Source: Panax quinquefolius (taxonomy: Eukaryota; Streptophyta; Magnoliopsida; Apiales; Araliaceae). From it: DNA of 64,000 bases. The DNA is taken from NCBI GenBank assembly GCA_020205615.1, contig CM035171.1, positions 28,443,105-28,507,104 of the forward strand. Reading direction: 5' to 3'. The notes beneath the pieces are model-generated. The model saw only the letters and a program-made list of their open reading frames with translations. It had not been told where the DNA came from and ran no database searches. Shown piece by piece: positions 46,286-58,723 of this stretch. The first letter of the stretch is position 1. Every line of letters starts with the position of its first letter. Made by a program: the position numbers and the translations under genes.

Positions 46286-49122
46286 TGTGACACCCAAATC
46301 CGTACTTCAATTCCACGAGATTTGGTGTTCATCGATAAATATCATCTATCTATCTACCCATAAAAATGCAAGCCATGCAATAGATAGAAATAAAATCTTC
46401 CCCTTAAGGGTTACAACATCCGAATAATAATAATACAACCCCAGGTTAAACTAACCTTAAACATCTATGCGGAATCATAAACAAATAAGTCTTAAACAAC
46501 ATCATTAACTCAAGTCTTAAACATAAATACATCATCTAATAAAATAACAAGTCTTCATCACTTGTTAACCTTGCCCTTGCCTTTATTAGTGGAAGGTTCG
46601 TCGGTTTTTTCGTTCTTAACTGCAATGTTATTATTAAGAAAGAGTGAGCACTATTGCCCAAAAGTATAACAATGAAATAATAGTATAATAACATGCGAGT
46701 GAATCAAAGACATCTGAATAAAAACTCAACTTTTGAATCAAGAATGAATAACAAGAATCAAAAGAATTCTGATGGTCATAAGACCTTGAACTATGTCCTA
46801 GGTTATCAAGGGTTATACTTGAAACCTTTAACAGTCATAAGACTGTGGACCTTTCTTCTCGTACTTAGGGGGATCAGCCCTTAGTACCATAATCGCACAC
46901 AATATCTTAACGCTAACGATAAGTAAATCCCTTTGCAGGGTTGTTCATCTCAGTTTGACATTCGAGTCCGCACCAAAGGAAGTTTGGTTTGGATAATTCA
47001 ACAAGAGTTCTGAAATTTAGAACGTTCATCAACTCTGGACTAATTGAATCAATAAGGTTCACTAGTCTAACAAGGTTCAACAATAATGATATTCAAATCT
47101 GAATAATAATCTCAAAAAGTATACAATAGAACGATTATTGTATAACAAAATCATACTTTGAAAAGATAATCAATCTTTAATATAATAATTCGACTTGAAT
47201 AATAGTAATTATAATTTACTCGGGGTAAATAATAAACTTGAACAATAATGACAAGTAGGGTTAGGAAACTTGCCTCGTGCGTAGATTATACTTTAACTAA
47301 GCACGTTCTTTGAATTTAATCCTACATACCATTCACATTCACAATACCAGTTAATTATAACTTAACTAATCATCAAAAACTCATTCTCTTTGTCTACTTT
47401 GATTATTGACTATACTTAGTTAATTTACCACTTTGTCACATAATTTATACTTCATGAATAACAAGCTAATTATGTATTCAATAATTCATCCACATTCAAT
47501 TATGTTATTTACATGTTAAACATCTATTTTACATCTCATTATACTTCTAACATGTTTATATGTTCATTACATTAAGTTACTAACACATTGCTAGACTTAA
47601 CATTTTAAAAAAATTCATTCTCGAACTTTCTCGAGAGTGAGTGGCATAATACCCATCGTTACTTTCTGGTTCATCTTCACATGGATGATGATATTGCCAT
47701 GGCTGACTGATGATGGCGGCCGACACTTGCTGTGGCCATGGGTTCACTGTGACCGTACATGGCTGGCTTGCCATGACGATGGCAAGGCTATATATGACTA
47801 TGACAATATAAGACATGATAATGCATGGTATGCAACATAAATAGAAATGGCAGTTCGCGAAAAATCGCAGAAAATACCAATTTCTTCCAATTTCTTATTT
47901 TCTACTCGAAATTAAACACACCCATATGATGTAATTCATGCACAAACATAACCCAACGTTTATATAACGACTTTAACTAGTGTAAACACTTAATTATAGA
48001 ATTTAAGCATGCAATTTCACTGACTTTGATGTTCTTTAAGGTTTTGAAAATAAAATGCAAATTCTCACTACGGATTCGTTATAACACCGAATCCGTTTAT
48101 TTAAACTTTGGTCTCTTCGTATCAACATGCATAACAACATACAAGTGTAAAATTTAGGGATAATATACAATCAAGACATGAAATATCACGTATAAGGCCA
48201 TATGGCCAAAACCCAACTCTGTAAGTTTTTGAAAAACATATACGACATGTGTTTTTATGAAACTGATGACATGGTTTACATAATAAATATAATTAAATAC
48301 GATTTGATACATCTTAACCCATATATAAACTCATAATCAAACCCTTTCTCAATTACAGAGATTTTACAAAAGCTTTGAAAGCCATTTTCTTATAAAAACT
48401 AACTGACGTGAAAAGGAATTGGGTTGAAGAGATTACCCAAGCGTAGAATTAATGGAAGATGAATTCTTCTCGATGACTTTCTCAAATCCTCTTAACAATT
48501 TCTAAATTCTCAACTCTTTCTCTCAGATTTCTCTCATTAAGCTTTCTAGACTTAGGCAAATAATGAATAAAAAAAAAAAGACGATGATAATAAAGGAGAA
48601 AACTGACGCATTATGGTGGTGGTCAGCCACCCATCATGGTAAATCGCAATCAACTCCCACAAAGGCTATGTTTGGTTAGCTTTAATTGATTCAAGTCATT
48701 TAATTTAATAAAAGCTTTATAATATAGTTTAAATCATGTCACACCCACTTGCATAAAATAAATCAAATATCTTATTTAATATAAATAAAATATAATAACT
48801 TCTCATAAATTCACATAGTCATATATTTAATTTTTTCATTAATTAATAATATCAAATTATTAACTCTCTAATTAATAATTAAATTAATTAAATATAACAT
48901 CATGCTTAAATTAAATATTTCATTTAATACAATAAGCTCACATAATCACATACTTCGATAATAAAATTTCTCCACATTAATTTAATAAATGTAACACATA
49001 TATATTAAATTAATCTACCACAATTCATCAATTAATTATTTAATCTAATAATTAAATCATCGAAAATATTTATTTACTTCAATAAATATTAAAATTAAAT
49101 TACAAAAATCTCGCTCATCACA
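46286..49122 (-). repeat. 3' LTR of element D
   Basis: 2837 bp, plus-strand edges TGTGACACCCAAATCC and ATCTCGCTCATCACA. It aligns with 55056-57937, except for a block at about 47632-47870. It is followed on the internal side by the purine tract (reverse complement TTTTAAGGGGAAAGA, 49123-49137). Confidence 0.9.
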
Positions 49123-50560
49123 TCTTTCCCCTTAAAAGGATTCTCGTCCCTCGTAATCACGACTCAATAAATTCGACCCGCTACATTCTCCCCCCTTACA
49201 AGATTCTCATCCCCGTAATCGCTTACACATAATTAAGTAAATAAATGAGGGTAATTCTTCATCATATTCTCTTCGAGTTCCCACGTAGCTTCTTCAAATG
49301 CGTTGTGGTTCCTCCAAATTACCTTAATGTAAGGTATTACTTTATTTCTCGAAACTTGTTCTTTTCATTATCGACAATTTGAACAGAATTTCTTCGTAAG
49401 ATAAGTCTTTTCAAAATGCGGGGTTCATATTCAATTACATGCTTGTAATCGGCTTTGTAGGTCGTAAAACGTAAACATGGAAGACGCGTTATGGACATTC
49501 TCGAGTGTTTGAGGTAGGGCTACCTCGTATGCAAACTTCTCCGATTCTTCTCAAGACTTCAAATGGTCCAATGAATCTTGGGCTCAATTTCCTTTCTTTC
49601 CTAACCTGATCTTTCCTTTCCAAGGAGAGACCTTCAAGAAAACATAACTACCGATTCAAACTCGATATTTTTACGATGTGGATCAACAGATTTTTCTTCT
49701 CGATCTTGAGCCGCTACCACGTGTTTCGGATCACTTTGACTATTTCTACTATCTCATTGTACCAATTTTCGCCCTAGCAATTGTCTCTCACCAACTTCAT
49801 CCCAAAGAAGTGGAGTTCGTGATTTTCTGCCAGATAACGCTTCAGTAGCGCGACATACCAATACTAGCGTGGTAACTGTTGTTGTAAATGAACTCTACTA
49901 ACTAGTAGATGATCATCCCAATTTCCTTTAAAGTCCATCACATGTGCTCTTAACATATCTTCTAATGTCTAAATTGTTCTTTCACTCGTCCCCATCTCTG
50001 CTTTGAGGGTGATATGTCAGACTCATTCGCAATCACGTACCCATACATTCTCAAGATATTTCCAAAAATTTGATGTGAAGCGCGGATCTCTATCGAAAAC
50101 AATTGACACCGAAACTCCGTGTCTCAAAACAATCTCTTTTACGTATAACCTCACCAACCGATCTAAGTTGAATCTGATTTTGATCGGAAGGAAGTGTATG
50201 ATTTTCGTCACCGGTCAACGATAACCCATACTCGCGTCAGTAGCCTTTCCGAGTCGCCTAAGGCCAACCACGAAGTCCATTGTAATATGTTCCCATTTCC
50301 ATTCTGGGATCTCTAACTATTAGTAGCAATCCACTTTGGTCTTCGATGTTCTCGCTTTCACTTTCTCGACAAGTCGACACTTGGCAACACATTCTCGCAA
50401 ACATCACGCTTTTAAATTCGGCCACCGTAAATGTTTTTTCAAGATCTTGGTACATTTTGGTACTACCAGGGTGAATCGAATATCGTGAACTATGAGCCTC
50501 GCTCAAAATATCTTCCTTAATCTCTTAGATCAAGCAGTACCCAAATTTTACTCTCAAATC
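49123..50560 (-). pseudogene. Element D: integrase and chromodomain
   Basis: At 50506-50258 are the zinc-binding start ([17 protein letters not shown]) and then a scrambled stretch where element A reads [11 protein letters not shown]. At 50211-50023 is the catalytic core ([16 protein letters not shown], then FDRDPRFTSNFW, with the second Asp intact). Chromodomain sequence (NHNA-, TWELEENM-like) can be followed in pieces between about 49560 and 49245. Frameshifts are frequent, often where A has CAG or CTG. It is non-functional as read. Confidence 0.75.
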
Positions 50561-52625
50561 TCAAAGATTCCTTCCTTATCCATCTTAAATCTTGGTTCGC
50601 CTCTTCAGATATCTTCTTTGTCACCTTTTTACATTCTTCGTCCCAAGTCGAGCCTCCTTTACTTTATCTAGTAGAGTTGTACCAGATTGCATCCTAAAAT
50701 AGCTTCTCATCAATCTCCATAGGATACTTCACTCTAACTCCAGTTTCCCATTTCTGAAATTAGCTCCTCCCCGAGCAGCTAACATCATCAATTTCTCACG
50801 ACCCTTTCTACTTAAGGCGCCATAAACCACATTTGCTTTACCCGGATGGTATAAAATCTCACAACAGTAATCCTTAATTAATTCCAACCATCTTCTTTGA
50901 CGATATTCAAATCCTTCCGTGTGAAAATATATTTTTTACTCTTGTGGTCCGTATATATTTCACACTTCTCCCGTAGAGATAGTGCCTCCAAATTTTCAAA
51001 GCAAAAACAACTCAAGCCTAACTCCAAGTCATGGGTCGGATATCCCTTCTCGTAATCCTTCAATTGTCGTGATGCATACGCAATGACTTTGCCATTTTGC
51101 ATCAGCACACAACCAAGTCCTTTATGCGACGCATCACTATAAACAACAAAATTTCCTGTATCATCCTAAGGATAACACAGTGCCGTGACTAAATCTCTTC
51201 TTCAATTCTTGAAAGCTCTCCTCACACTTCTCCGTCCAAACAAATTTCACACCTTTTCGAGTTAAATTCATTAACTGAGTTGCGATCTTGGAAAAGTCTT
51301 GTATGAATCTTCTATAATATCCTCGCTAATCCAAGAAAACTTCTTACTTCGACGGCTTTCTACCGATCCCGCTTAATCACGGCTTCTACTTTAGATGGAT
51401 CTACCAAAATTCCATTTTTATCGATCACGTGACCAAGAAATTGTACTCTTCAATCCAAAATTCGCATTTTTTGAAAACTTGCATATAACTTTTCCCTTCT
51501 CAATACTTCCAATGTTAATCTCAAATGCTCTTCGTGTTCTTCTTTGGTTTTGAATATACCAAAATATCGCCTATAAATACCACCACATGAATTTGTCCAA
51601 AACGGCTTGAACACACCATTCATTAGTCCCATAAATGTCGCAGGAGCATTCGTTAGACCAAACGACATTACTAAAAATTTGTAGAGTGACCATATCGCTT
51701 CTCGAACGCTATCTTTGGTACATCCTCCGCCTCACCTTCAGTTGGTGATAACCACTTCTCAAGTCTATCTTGGAAAAATATCTTGCTCCCTTTCAATTGA
51801 TCAAACAGATCATCGATCCTTGGTAATGGATATCTATTTTTAATCGTGACCTTGTTCGGGCTTCTATAAGTCAATGCAGAGTCGCATCGATCCGTCCTTC
51901 TTTTTCACAAACAACACCGCACGCCCCCCACGATGATACGCTTCGGTTGAATGTACTTCTTGTCCAAAATTCTTGTAATTGTACCATTAATTCTTTCATC
52001 TCTATCGTGCCCATTCGGTATGGTGCCTTCGATATTGAGCAGCTTCTCGCGCCAAATCGATCACGAAAATCTACTTCACTATCCGTGGAAGTCCCGCAAA
52101 TCGTCTGAAATACGTCGACGAAGTCCCTCACAATCAGATTTCTTCTACCTTCTGATTCTCTTTTTGATCGTCGACTATGTAAGCTAAGTATCCTACACAG
52201 CCTTGTCTTAATAACTTCCTGGCCTAGCATCATCGTCAGACAACTCGCTTTTCTAGGCGACTTGCTACCATAAAATACAACCTTTGACGGAGTCATAAGG
52301 TTAATACGCTTCTTTTGGCAATCAATTACGTAGCTCCGTAATTGAATAACCAATCCATTCCCAATATAACGTCAAATTCCCCAAGTCGAATAGGGATAAG
52401 ATCTACATTCATGATATTACCCTTAATATCCACTCTACAGCTTCTTATGTATGCATTTAACAGGATTATTTCTCTATTCGCAATTTCTATGTTCATGGGT
52501 AATCCAATTCATTCTTAGTAAAATCTAAATTCTTGGCAAAATCATCGGATATAAAGGAACAAGTAGCACCCGAATCAAATAATACATAAGCATTAACTTT
52601 ATTGATCGGAATGATACCGACACCA
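50561..52625 (-). pseudogene. Element D: protease, RT and RNase H
   Basis: Protease: the active site is intact as FDSGATCSFISDD near 52600-52560. RT: 52353-51871 (protease-RT linker, then MGTIEMKELMVQLQEF), 51874-51671 ([22 protein letters not shown]) and 51668-51450 ([11 protein letters not shown], then a damaged catalytic region). RNase H: 51108-50878 ([30 protein letters not shown]). At least five frame changes separate these motifs. The fragments match their counterparts in C in order and spacing. Confidence 0.8.
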
Positions 52626-53757
52626 CATCACGGATCGAATCGCATCTTGCACCGCCATGTTGAAAGTCCCAAGGCGGTTTGGCCGGTTTGTTGCGTTGGT
52701 CCGGTGATGGTTAAGGCATTTCCACCGTTGTTTCCTTGCTTCTCCTCGATCCTCGACCTCTCCCGATCCCTTCTTGGGATAGTCTTCGCAGATGATCCTT
52801 CAACCACAAGTAAAAACAAGCACCCTTCTTTGGGTTAGATAAGTTAGGTGCTATGTGGCCTTCCCGACCACAATTGTAGCATACTCTTTTTCCTTTTCAT
52901 ACATACTCCCAGATGAGCTTTCCCAAGTCGGCATGCTTCAATTCTTTTCTTCCGATTACCTTGTTGATTTCCCGATGATGAGTCATCGTTCCACCTTTTC
53001 TTCCGATTGAAATTTCCACCTCCTCGCGCCACTTCCACTAGCCTTGTTATTAATTTCACCTTCACTCTTCTTCTTCTTCTTCTCGGTCTTGATTGTACTT
53101 GGTCACCGTGATCGCTTCCACCTTCAAATGAGGATGGCCTTTTCCAATACTCCGCAAAATATTTTTATTCAAAACATTGATACTTTTATCAGATACCCAA
53201 GGCTTTAGTCCTTGTTCAATCTTCCGCTTTTCTCTCGTCAGGTACTTGATACGGGCAAACCTTGCCAACTCGTTGAATTTAGCCGCCAGAGTCAGTACGC
53301 CATGTTTCCTCGCTTCAGCCTCAGGAAATTGAACCTCCATCCGATTCTACTGAACTAGTTAGGAAATACATTTCAAAAACATCTCTTTAAATCTCTCCCA
53401 CGTAATTACACCTTCACCTCCTCCCACTTTGTTTGTTTGCCACCAAGAGCTAGCCTCGCACTTTCAAGATAAACGCTTGCAAAAGCTGTCTTCCGGTCTT
53501 CTCTAACCCTAGCAACGCCGAAAACCTTCTCCATTTCCATAACCCACGCTTGAGCCTCGATCGGGTTCATGGAACCTTTGAACTCGGGCGGTCCCACCGC
53601 CAAGTCTCTTTAAACGTTATGTTTGGTGGAGCTTGAGGTTGATTATTCATGGCTCCAAATAAGAAGTTCACCAACCGTTGAATGGATTAACATTGGCATT
53701 ATTGTTATTATTGGTAGACTTTTCCCGAGCCGGCCGACGTTATTGTTTTCTCCTCAT
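52620..53757 (-). pseudogene. Element D: gag with zinc knuckle
   Basis: The start region near 53757 (MRRKQ, then a stop, RRPARE and KSTNNNNNAN) mirrors the start of A gag. The core is at 53603-53406 (VGPPEFKGSMNPIEAQAWV, VFGVARVREDRKTAFA) and 53340-53062 (MEVQFPEAEARKHGV, KFNELARFA, KIEQGLKPWV). A knuckle CYNCGREGHIAPN lies near 52890-52850. Frames change several times. It supplies the C-terminal gag half missing from A. Confidence 0.8.
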
Positions 53758-54033
53758 GGCATTTTTCTCGTTAAATAAACGCTTATTAGAACTTTATTTA
53801 TTTCTCTAAATAGTTAAGGCATTACTTAACAATTTAACATACTCATTTAACACATCATCTCAAACAACTTGATATATTTTCATTCAAATCAAAAGTTTTA
53901 ACATTAAACGATAAAGATAACCGCTATTTACATCAACTATCCTGGAATAAAGAATCCATGGATTTAAAACATTCAAATATTCTTCGCTCATAAACACGCC
54001 GAATTTTACATCTAAAAAAACTAATTAAGTTCT

Positions 54034-54835
54034 TCACATAATTAAACAAATCATATCACTCGCTTCATTAAGGTACTCGATTAGCCTTGCTACGCCCTCT
54101 TCTAAGATGCGATACATCGTCTCGCGATCCATCATGTATAATGGTAGTCCTTCGAACTGGATCGGGTACCTCAAAACTCGATCTTGGGTCTCATTCATCG
54201 CCTTGTTAAGTGTAGAGTATGTCTCCCAATCTTCGCTTTCTTTGACGACGATCATCATCTTCCGCATCGATCACCGACGTGATTCTCTTACCCATCCTTC
54301 CTCTCGCTATTTTTAGTCTTTCGAGGTTTCCTTCGCCCTTCTTCTTCTTTCTATCTCCTCGGCCTTATCTTCTGGTTTGACCTTCTCATGGACCAAATCC
54401 CATTCTACATTTCCCAATCGTGAGTGAAGAGTCAAAATCTCCTCTCCTTCTCGCTTCTCTAGTAATATACGTCAATAATAACCGCCACCACCAAATCCTT
54501 GACCTCGCTCAGAACTCTACGCTACTTGGCAGATAACGTGTCATACATCTCAAAGATCAATGGTGTACCGTGGTAACTCCTCTTCTTCATCTTCCTCTTC
54601 CTCAACAAATTCCTCCTCAGATCCTCCTCAGATCGGGCCTCGTGTTCATGCTCCCGACCAACAACGGTGATCAATGGAGATGATTCCTCTCTCATCATAC
54701 TGCTCCCTAACGATATGAATGTCTCTGGGGTCCTCTTCCGCTTGCACTATAGGTACACGGGTTCCTCCTCAAGAGGTACTATAGGTACACGGGTTCTTCC
54801 TCCCCATCTTGACTAGCTTCACCAACATTCGACAT
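54034..54835 (-). pseudogene. Element D: extra acidic/coiled-coil frame upstream of gag
   Basis: Starts with an ATG at 54835 (MSNVGEASQDGEEEP). It continues with Glu-rich sequence and a frame-broken coiled-coil segment (54600-54300), and ends in ETYSTLNKAMNETQDRVLR, YPIQFEGLPLYMMDRETMYR. Order, position between primer site and gag, and C-terminal motif are the same as in element A (8640-9374). Function is unknown. Confidence 0.65.
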
Positions 54836-55041
54836 CCTGACAACAAAATTTTAAGTTTTAGTTACTAAGTCGTATCATATAATGCATACTTTAACACATA
54901 AACACATAAGGTCTTTTATTATCTTCAATAAATTACATAAATTCATTTCTTATAACTCGATAAGAGTTTTCCATCACTATCTTCTTTCTATAAGGCTACT
55001 ACTACCTAAGGTTGTTCCCCACCTAAGGTTCATAACCTATA

Positions 55042-55055
55042 TTTTGATACCAACT
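55042..55055 (-). other. Primer binding site of element D
   Basis: Reverse complement AGTTGGTATCAAAA, the same degenerate Met-type site as in element A (TGGTATCAAAGTT), beside the 5' LTR. Confidence 0.75.
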
Positions 55056-57937
55056 TGTGACACCCCCAAATTGGGTACTTCAATTCCACTTGGATTTGGT
55101 GTTCATCTGATAAAATATCATCTATCTATCTACCCATAATAAATGCAAGCCATGCAATAGATAGAAATAAAATCTTCCCTTAAGGGTTACAACATCCTAA
55201 TAATATTAATACAATCCCAAAGTTAAACTAACCTTAAACATCTGTATGAATCATAAACAAATAAGTCTTAAACAACATCATTAACTCAAGTCTTAAACAT
55301 AAATACATCATCTAATAAAATAACAAGTCTTCATCACTTGTTAACTTTGCCTTCTTTTTTACTAGTGGAAGGTTCATCGGTTCTTTCGTTCTTAATCGCA
55401 ATGTTATTATTATTAAGAGAGTGAGCACTATTGCCCACAAGTATAACAATGAAATAATAGTATAATAACATGCGAGTGAATCAAAGACATCTCCTAATAA
55501 AAGCTCAACTTTTGAATCAAGAATGAATAACAAGAATCAAAAGAATTCTCGAGGGTTATAAGACCTTGAACTATGTCCTAGGTTATCAAGGGTTATACTT
55601 GAAACCTTTAATAATCATAAGACTATGGACCTTTCTTCTCGCATTTCTTAGGGGATCAACCCTTAGTACCATAATCGCACAAATATCTCTTAACGCTAAC
55701 GATAAGTAAATCCTTTGCTGTGGTTGTTCATCTCGGGCTGACATTCGAGTCCGCACTAAAGGAAGTTTGGTTGGATAATTCAATAAGGTTCTCGAAATTT
55801 AGAACGTTAATCAACTATGGACTAGTTGAATCAATAAGGTTCACTAGTCTAATAAGGTTCAACAATAATGATATTCAAATCAATAATAATCTCAAGAAGT
55901 ATACAATAGAACAATTATTGTATAACATAATCATACTTTGAAAAGATAATCAATCTTTAATATAATAATTCTACTTGAATAATAGTAATGATAATTTACT
56001 CGGGGTAAATAATAAACTTGAACAATAATGACAAGTAGGTTAGAAACTTGCTCTCGTGTGTAGATTACACTTTAACTAAGCACGCTCTTTGAATTTAATC
56101 CTACATACCATTCACATTCACAATACCAATTAATTATAACTTAACTAATCATCAAAAACTCATTCTCTTTGTCTACTTTGATTATTGACTATACTTAGTT
56201 AATTTACCACTTTGTCACATAATTTATACCTCATGAATAACAAGCTAATTATGTATTCAATAATTCATCCACATGCAATTATGTTATTTACATGTTAAAC
56301 ATCTATTTTACATCTCATTATACTTTTAACATGTTTACATGTTCATTACATTAAGTTACTAACACATTGCTAGACTTAACATTTTAAAAATAATTCATTC
56401 TCGAACTTTCTAGAGAGTGGCGCCATGGCTACCATCGTTACACTTGTCTTCACTTCTACGGCAGTGTGGCGATATTATGTACGTCATGACACTACTTATT
56501 GATATGTCAAGTAAATAATGCTTCATCATTCAATCACGCTAGTGGCATATATGCTGGAAATGAGACAGTAGCCATGTGCATGCACATGGCACAGATATCA
56601 TAACAGTAATGGCGTCATGAAAAAAACGCAGAAAACATGCCAATTTCATCCAATTTCTAATTTTCTACTCGAAATTAGACACACTCATATGATGTAATTC
56701 ATGCACAAACATAACCCAACGTTTATATAACGACTTTAACCAATGTAAACACTTAATTACAGAATTTAAGCATGCAATTTCACTGACTTTGATGTTCTTG
56801 AAGGTTTTGAAAATAAAACATGAAAATTGTCACTACGGATTCGTTATAACACCGAATCCGCTTATTTAAACTTTGGTCTCTTCAGATCAACATGCATAAC
56901 AACATACGAAGTGTAAAATTTAGGATAATATACGATCAACACATGAAATATCACGATAAGGCCATATGGCCAAAACCCAACTCAGTAAGTTTTTGAAAAC
57001 ATATACTTATATGTGTTTTTATGAAACCGATGACATGGTTTACATAATAAATATAATTAAATACGATTCGATACATCTTAACCCATATATAAACTCATAA
57101 TCACACCCTTTCTCAATTACAGAGATTTTACAAAAGCTTTGAAAGCCATTTTCTTATAAAACTAATCGACGTGAAAAGGAATTGGGTCAAGAGATTACCC
57201 AAGCATAGAATTTAATTAAAGATGAATTCCTTCTCGATGACTCTCACAATCCTCTTAACAATTTCTAAATTCTCAACTCTTTCTCTCTCGTATTTCTCTC
57301 TTAAGCTTTTCTTTCTAGACTTAGGCAAATAATGAATAAAAGAAAAGACGATGATAATAAAGGAGAAAACTGACGCGCGTTATGGTGGTCAGTTACCCAT
57401 CATGGGTAACTGCAATCAACTCCCACAAAGGCTATGTTTGGTTAGCTTTAATTGATTCAAGTCATTTAATTTAATAAAAGCTTTATAATATAGTTTAAAT
57501 CATGTCACACCCACTTAAACAATAAATCAAATATCTTATTTAATATAAATAAAATATAATAACTTCTCATAAATTCACATAGTCATATAATTAATTTTCT
57601 CATTAATTAATAATATCAAATTATTAACTCTCTAATTAATAATTAAATTAATTAAATAACATCATGCTTATTAAATATTTCATTTAATACAATAAGCTCA
57701 CATAATCACATACTTTCGATAATAAAAATTCTCCATTAATTTAATAAATGTAACACATTTAAATTTAATAATGTAATTATTTAATCTAATAATATAATTA
57801 AATTAATCTACTAATACAATCTGCATCAATTAATTATTTAATCTAATAATTAAATCATTCGCTTATCAAAAAATTAATTTATTTAATCTTTTAATAAATA
57901 TTAAAATTAAATTACAAAAAATCTCGTCTCTGACACA
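55056..57937 (-). repeat. 5' LTR of element D
   Basis: 2882 bp, plus-strand edges TGTGACACCCCCAAATT and TCTCTGACACA. Differs from the 3' LTR mainly at CAG/CTG sites and in a block at about 56410-56640. The terminal bases (GACACA against ATCACA) are uncertain. Confidence 0.85.
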
Positions 57938-58723
57938 GCTTATGCATTGTAGACACTACTATTACATCCATCAAGCCAGCGTCTCTATGCACAAATAGTC
58001 TGTAGTATAAGAATTAACACATGAATTTTTCATATTAATTGAAGAAACAATCTGGTGTCATTTGCAGTTCATCTAAATAGTGCAGCCATGTTTCTATACA
58101 AAATTGCAGCCATGTTTCTATACAAAACAGCAGCCATGATTCAAAACTGCAGCCATGTTTCTATACAAAACTGCAGCCATGTTGTTATACAAAACTGCAG
58201 CCATGTTTGGCAGTTCATCTAAAATAGTGCAGCAACAGTAAATTTGACAAATGCTGAAATGCATGTTGCTAGCACAGTTCAAACTTCAACCATATGAACA
58301 TATACTAAAGTGACTGTAAACTGAAAGTCTGAAATGCATACATAGCATGGGAATTAGAAATGAAAGTCTAAACATGGGACTAACATGGGAAATTGGAAAT
58401 CTCTTAACATGGGAAACAGAAAATTGGACTAAATCACTAAACTGGTTGGCAAATTGGACTAGCAAACAGCAAACTGTAAACTGGTTGGCAAATTGGACTA
58501 ACAGAAAATACTATCATACTAACATACTAAAGTGACTATACACAAAGCCGAACTCCAGAACAAGCAAACTGGTTGGCAAATTGAACTTAAGAACAAGCAA
58601 ACTGTCTCATTACACATACTAAAGTGACTGTACACAAGATTATCTTTTCTTAGTACTTGAAAAATTAAATAAAAATCAAAGTAATAGTCCATAAAAATTG
58701 ATGTACTTACTAGTGAGTAATGT
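57938..58723. other. hAT 3' flank with two minisatellites
   Basis: Positions 58080-58212 hold about five copies of a roughly 25-30 bp unit GCAGCCATGTTTCTATACAAAAC. Positions 58440-58580 hold three copies of AAACTGGTTGGCAAATTG. No coding frame and no clear hAT terminal repeat were found. Confidence 0.7.

Larger units (their letters stand above)
46286..57937 (-). mobile_element. Gypsy element D, chromodomain type, same family as A
   Basis: LTRs at 46286-49122 and 55056-57937 correspond to the LTRs of element A in reverse orientation. The internal region encodes, on the minus strand, the extra frame, gag, protease, RT, RNase H, integrase and chromodomain. All are heavily broken by frameshifts. 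The bases outside (GATCT on the left, GCTTA on the right) do not match, and the flanks belong to different elements (G on the left, hAT-associated sequence on the right), so no target duplication is seen. Confidence 0.9.
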
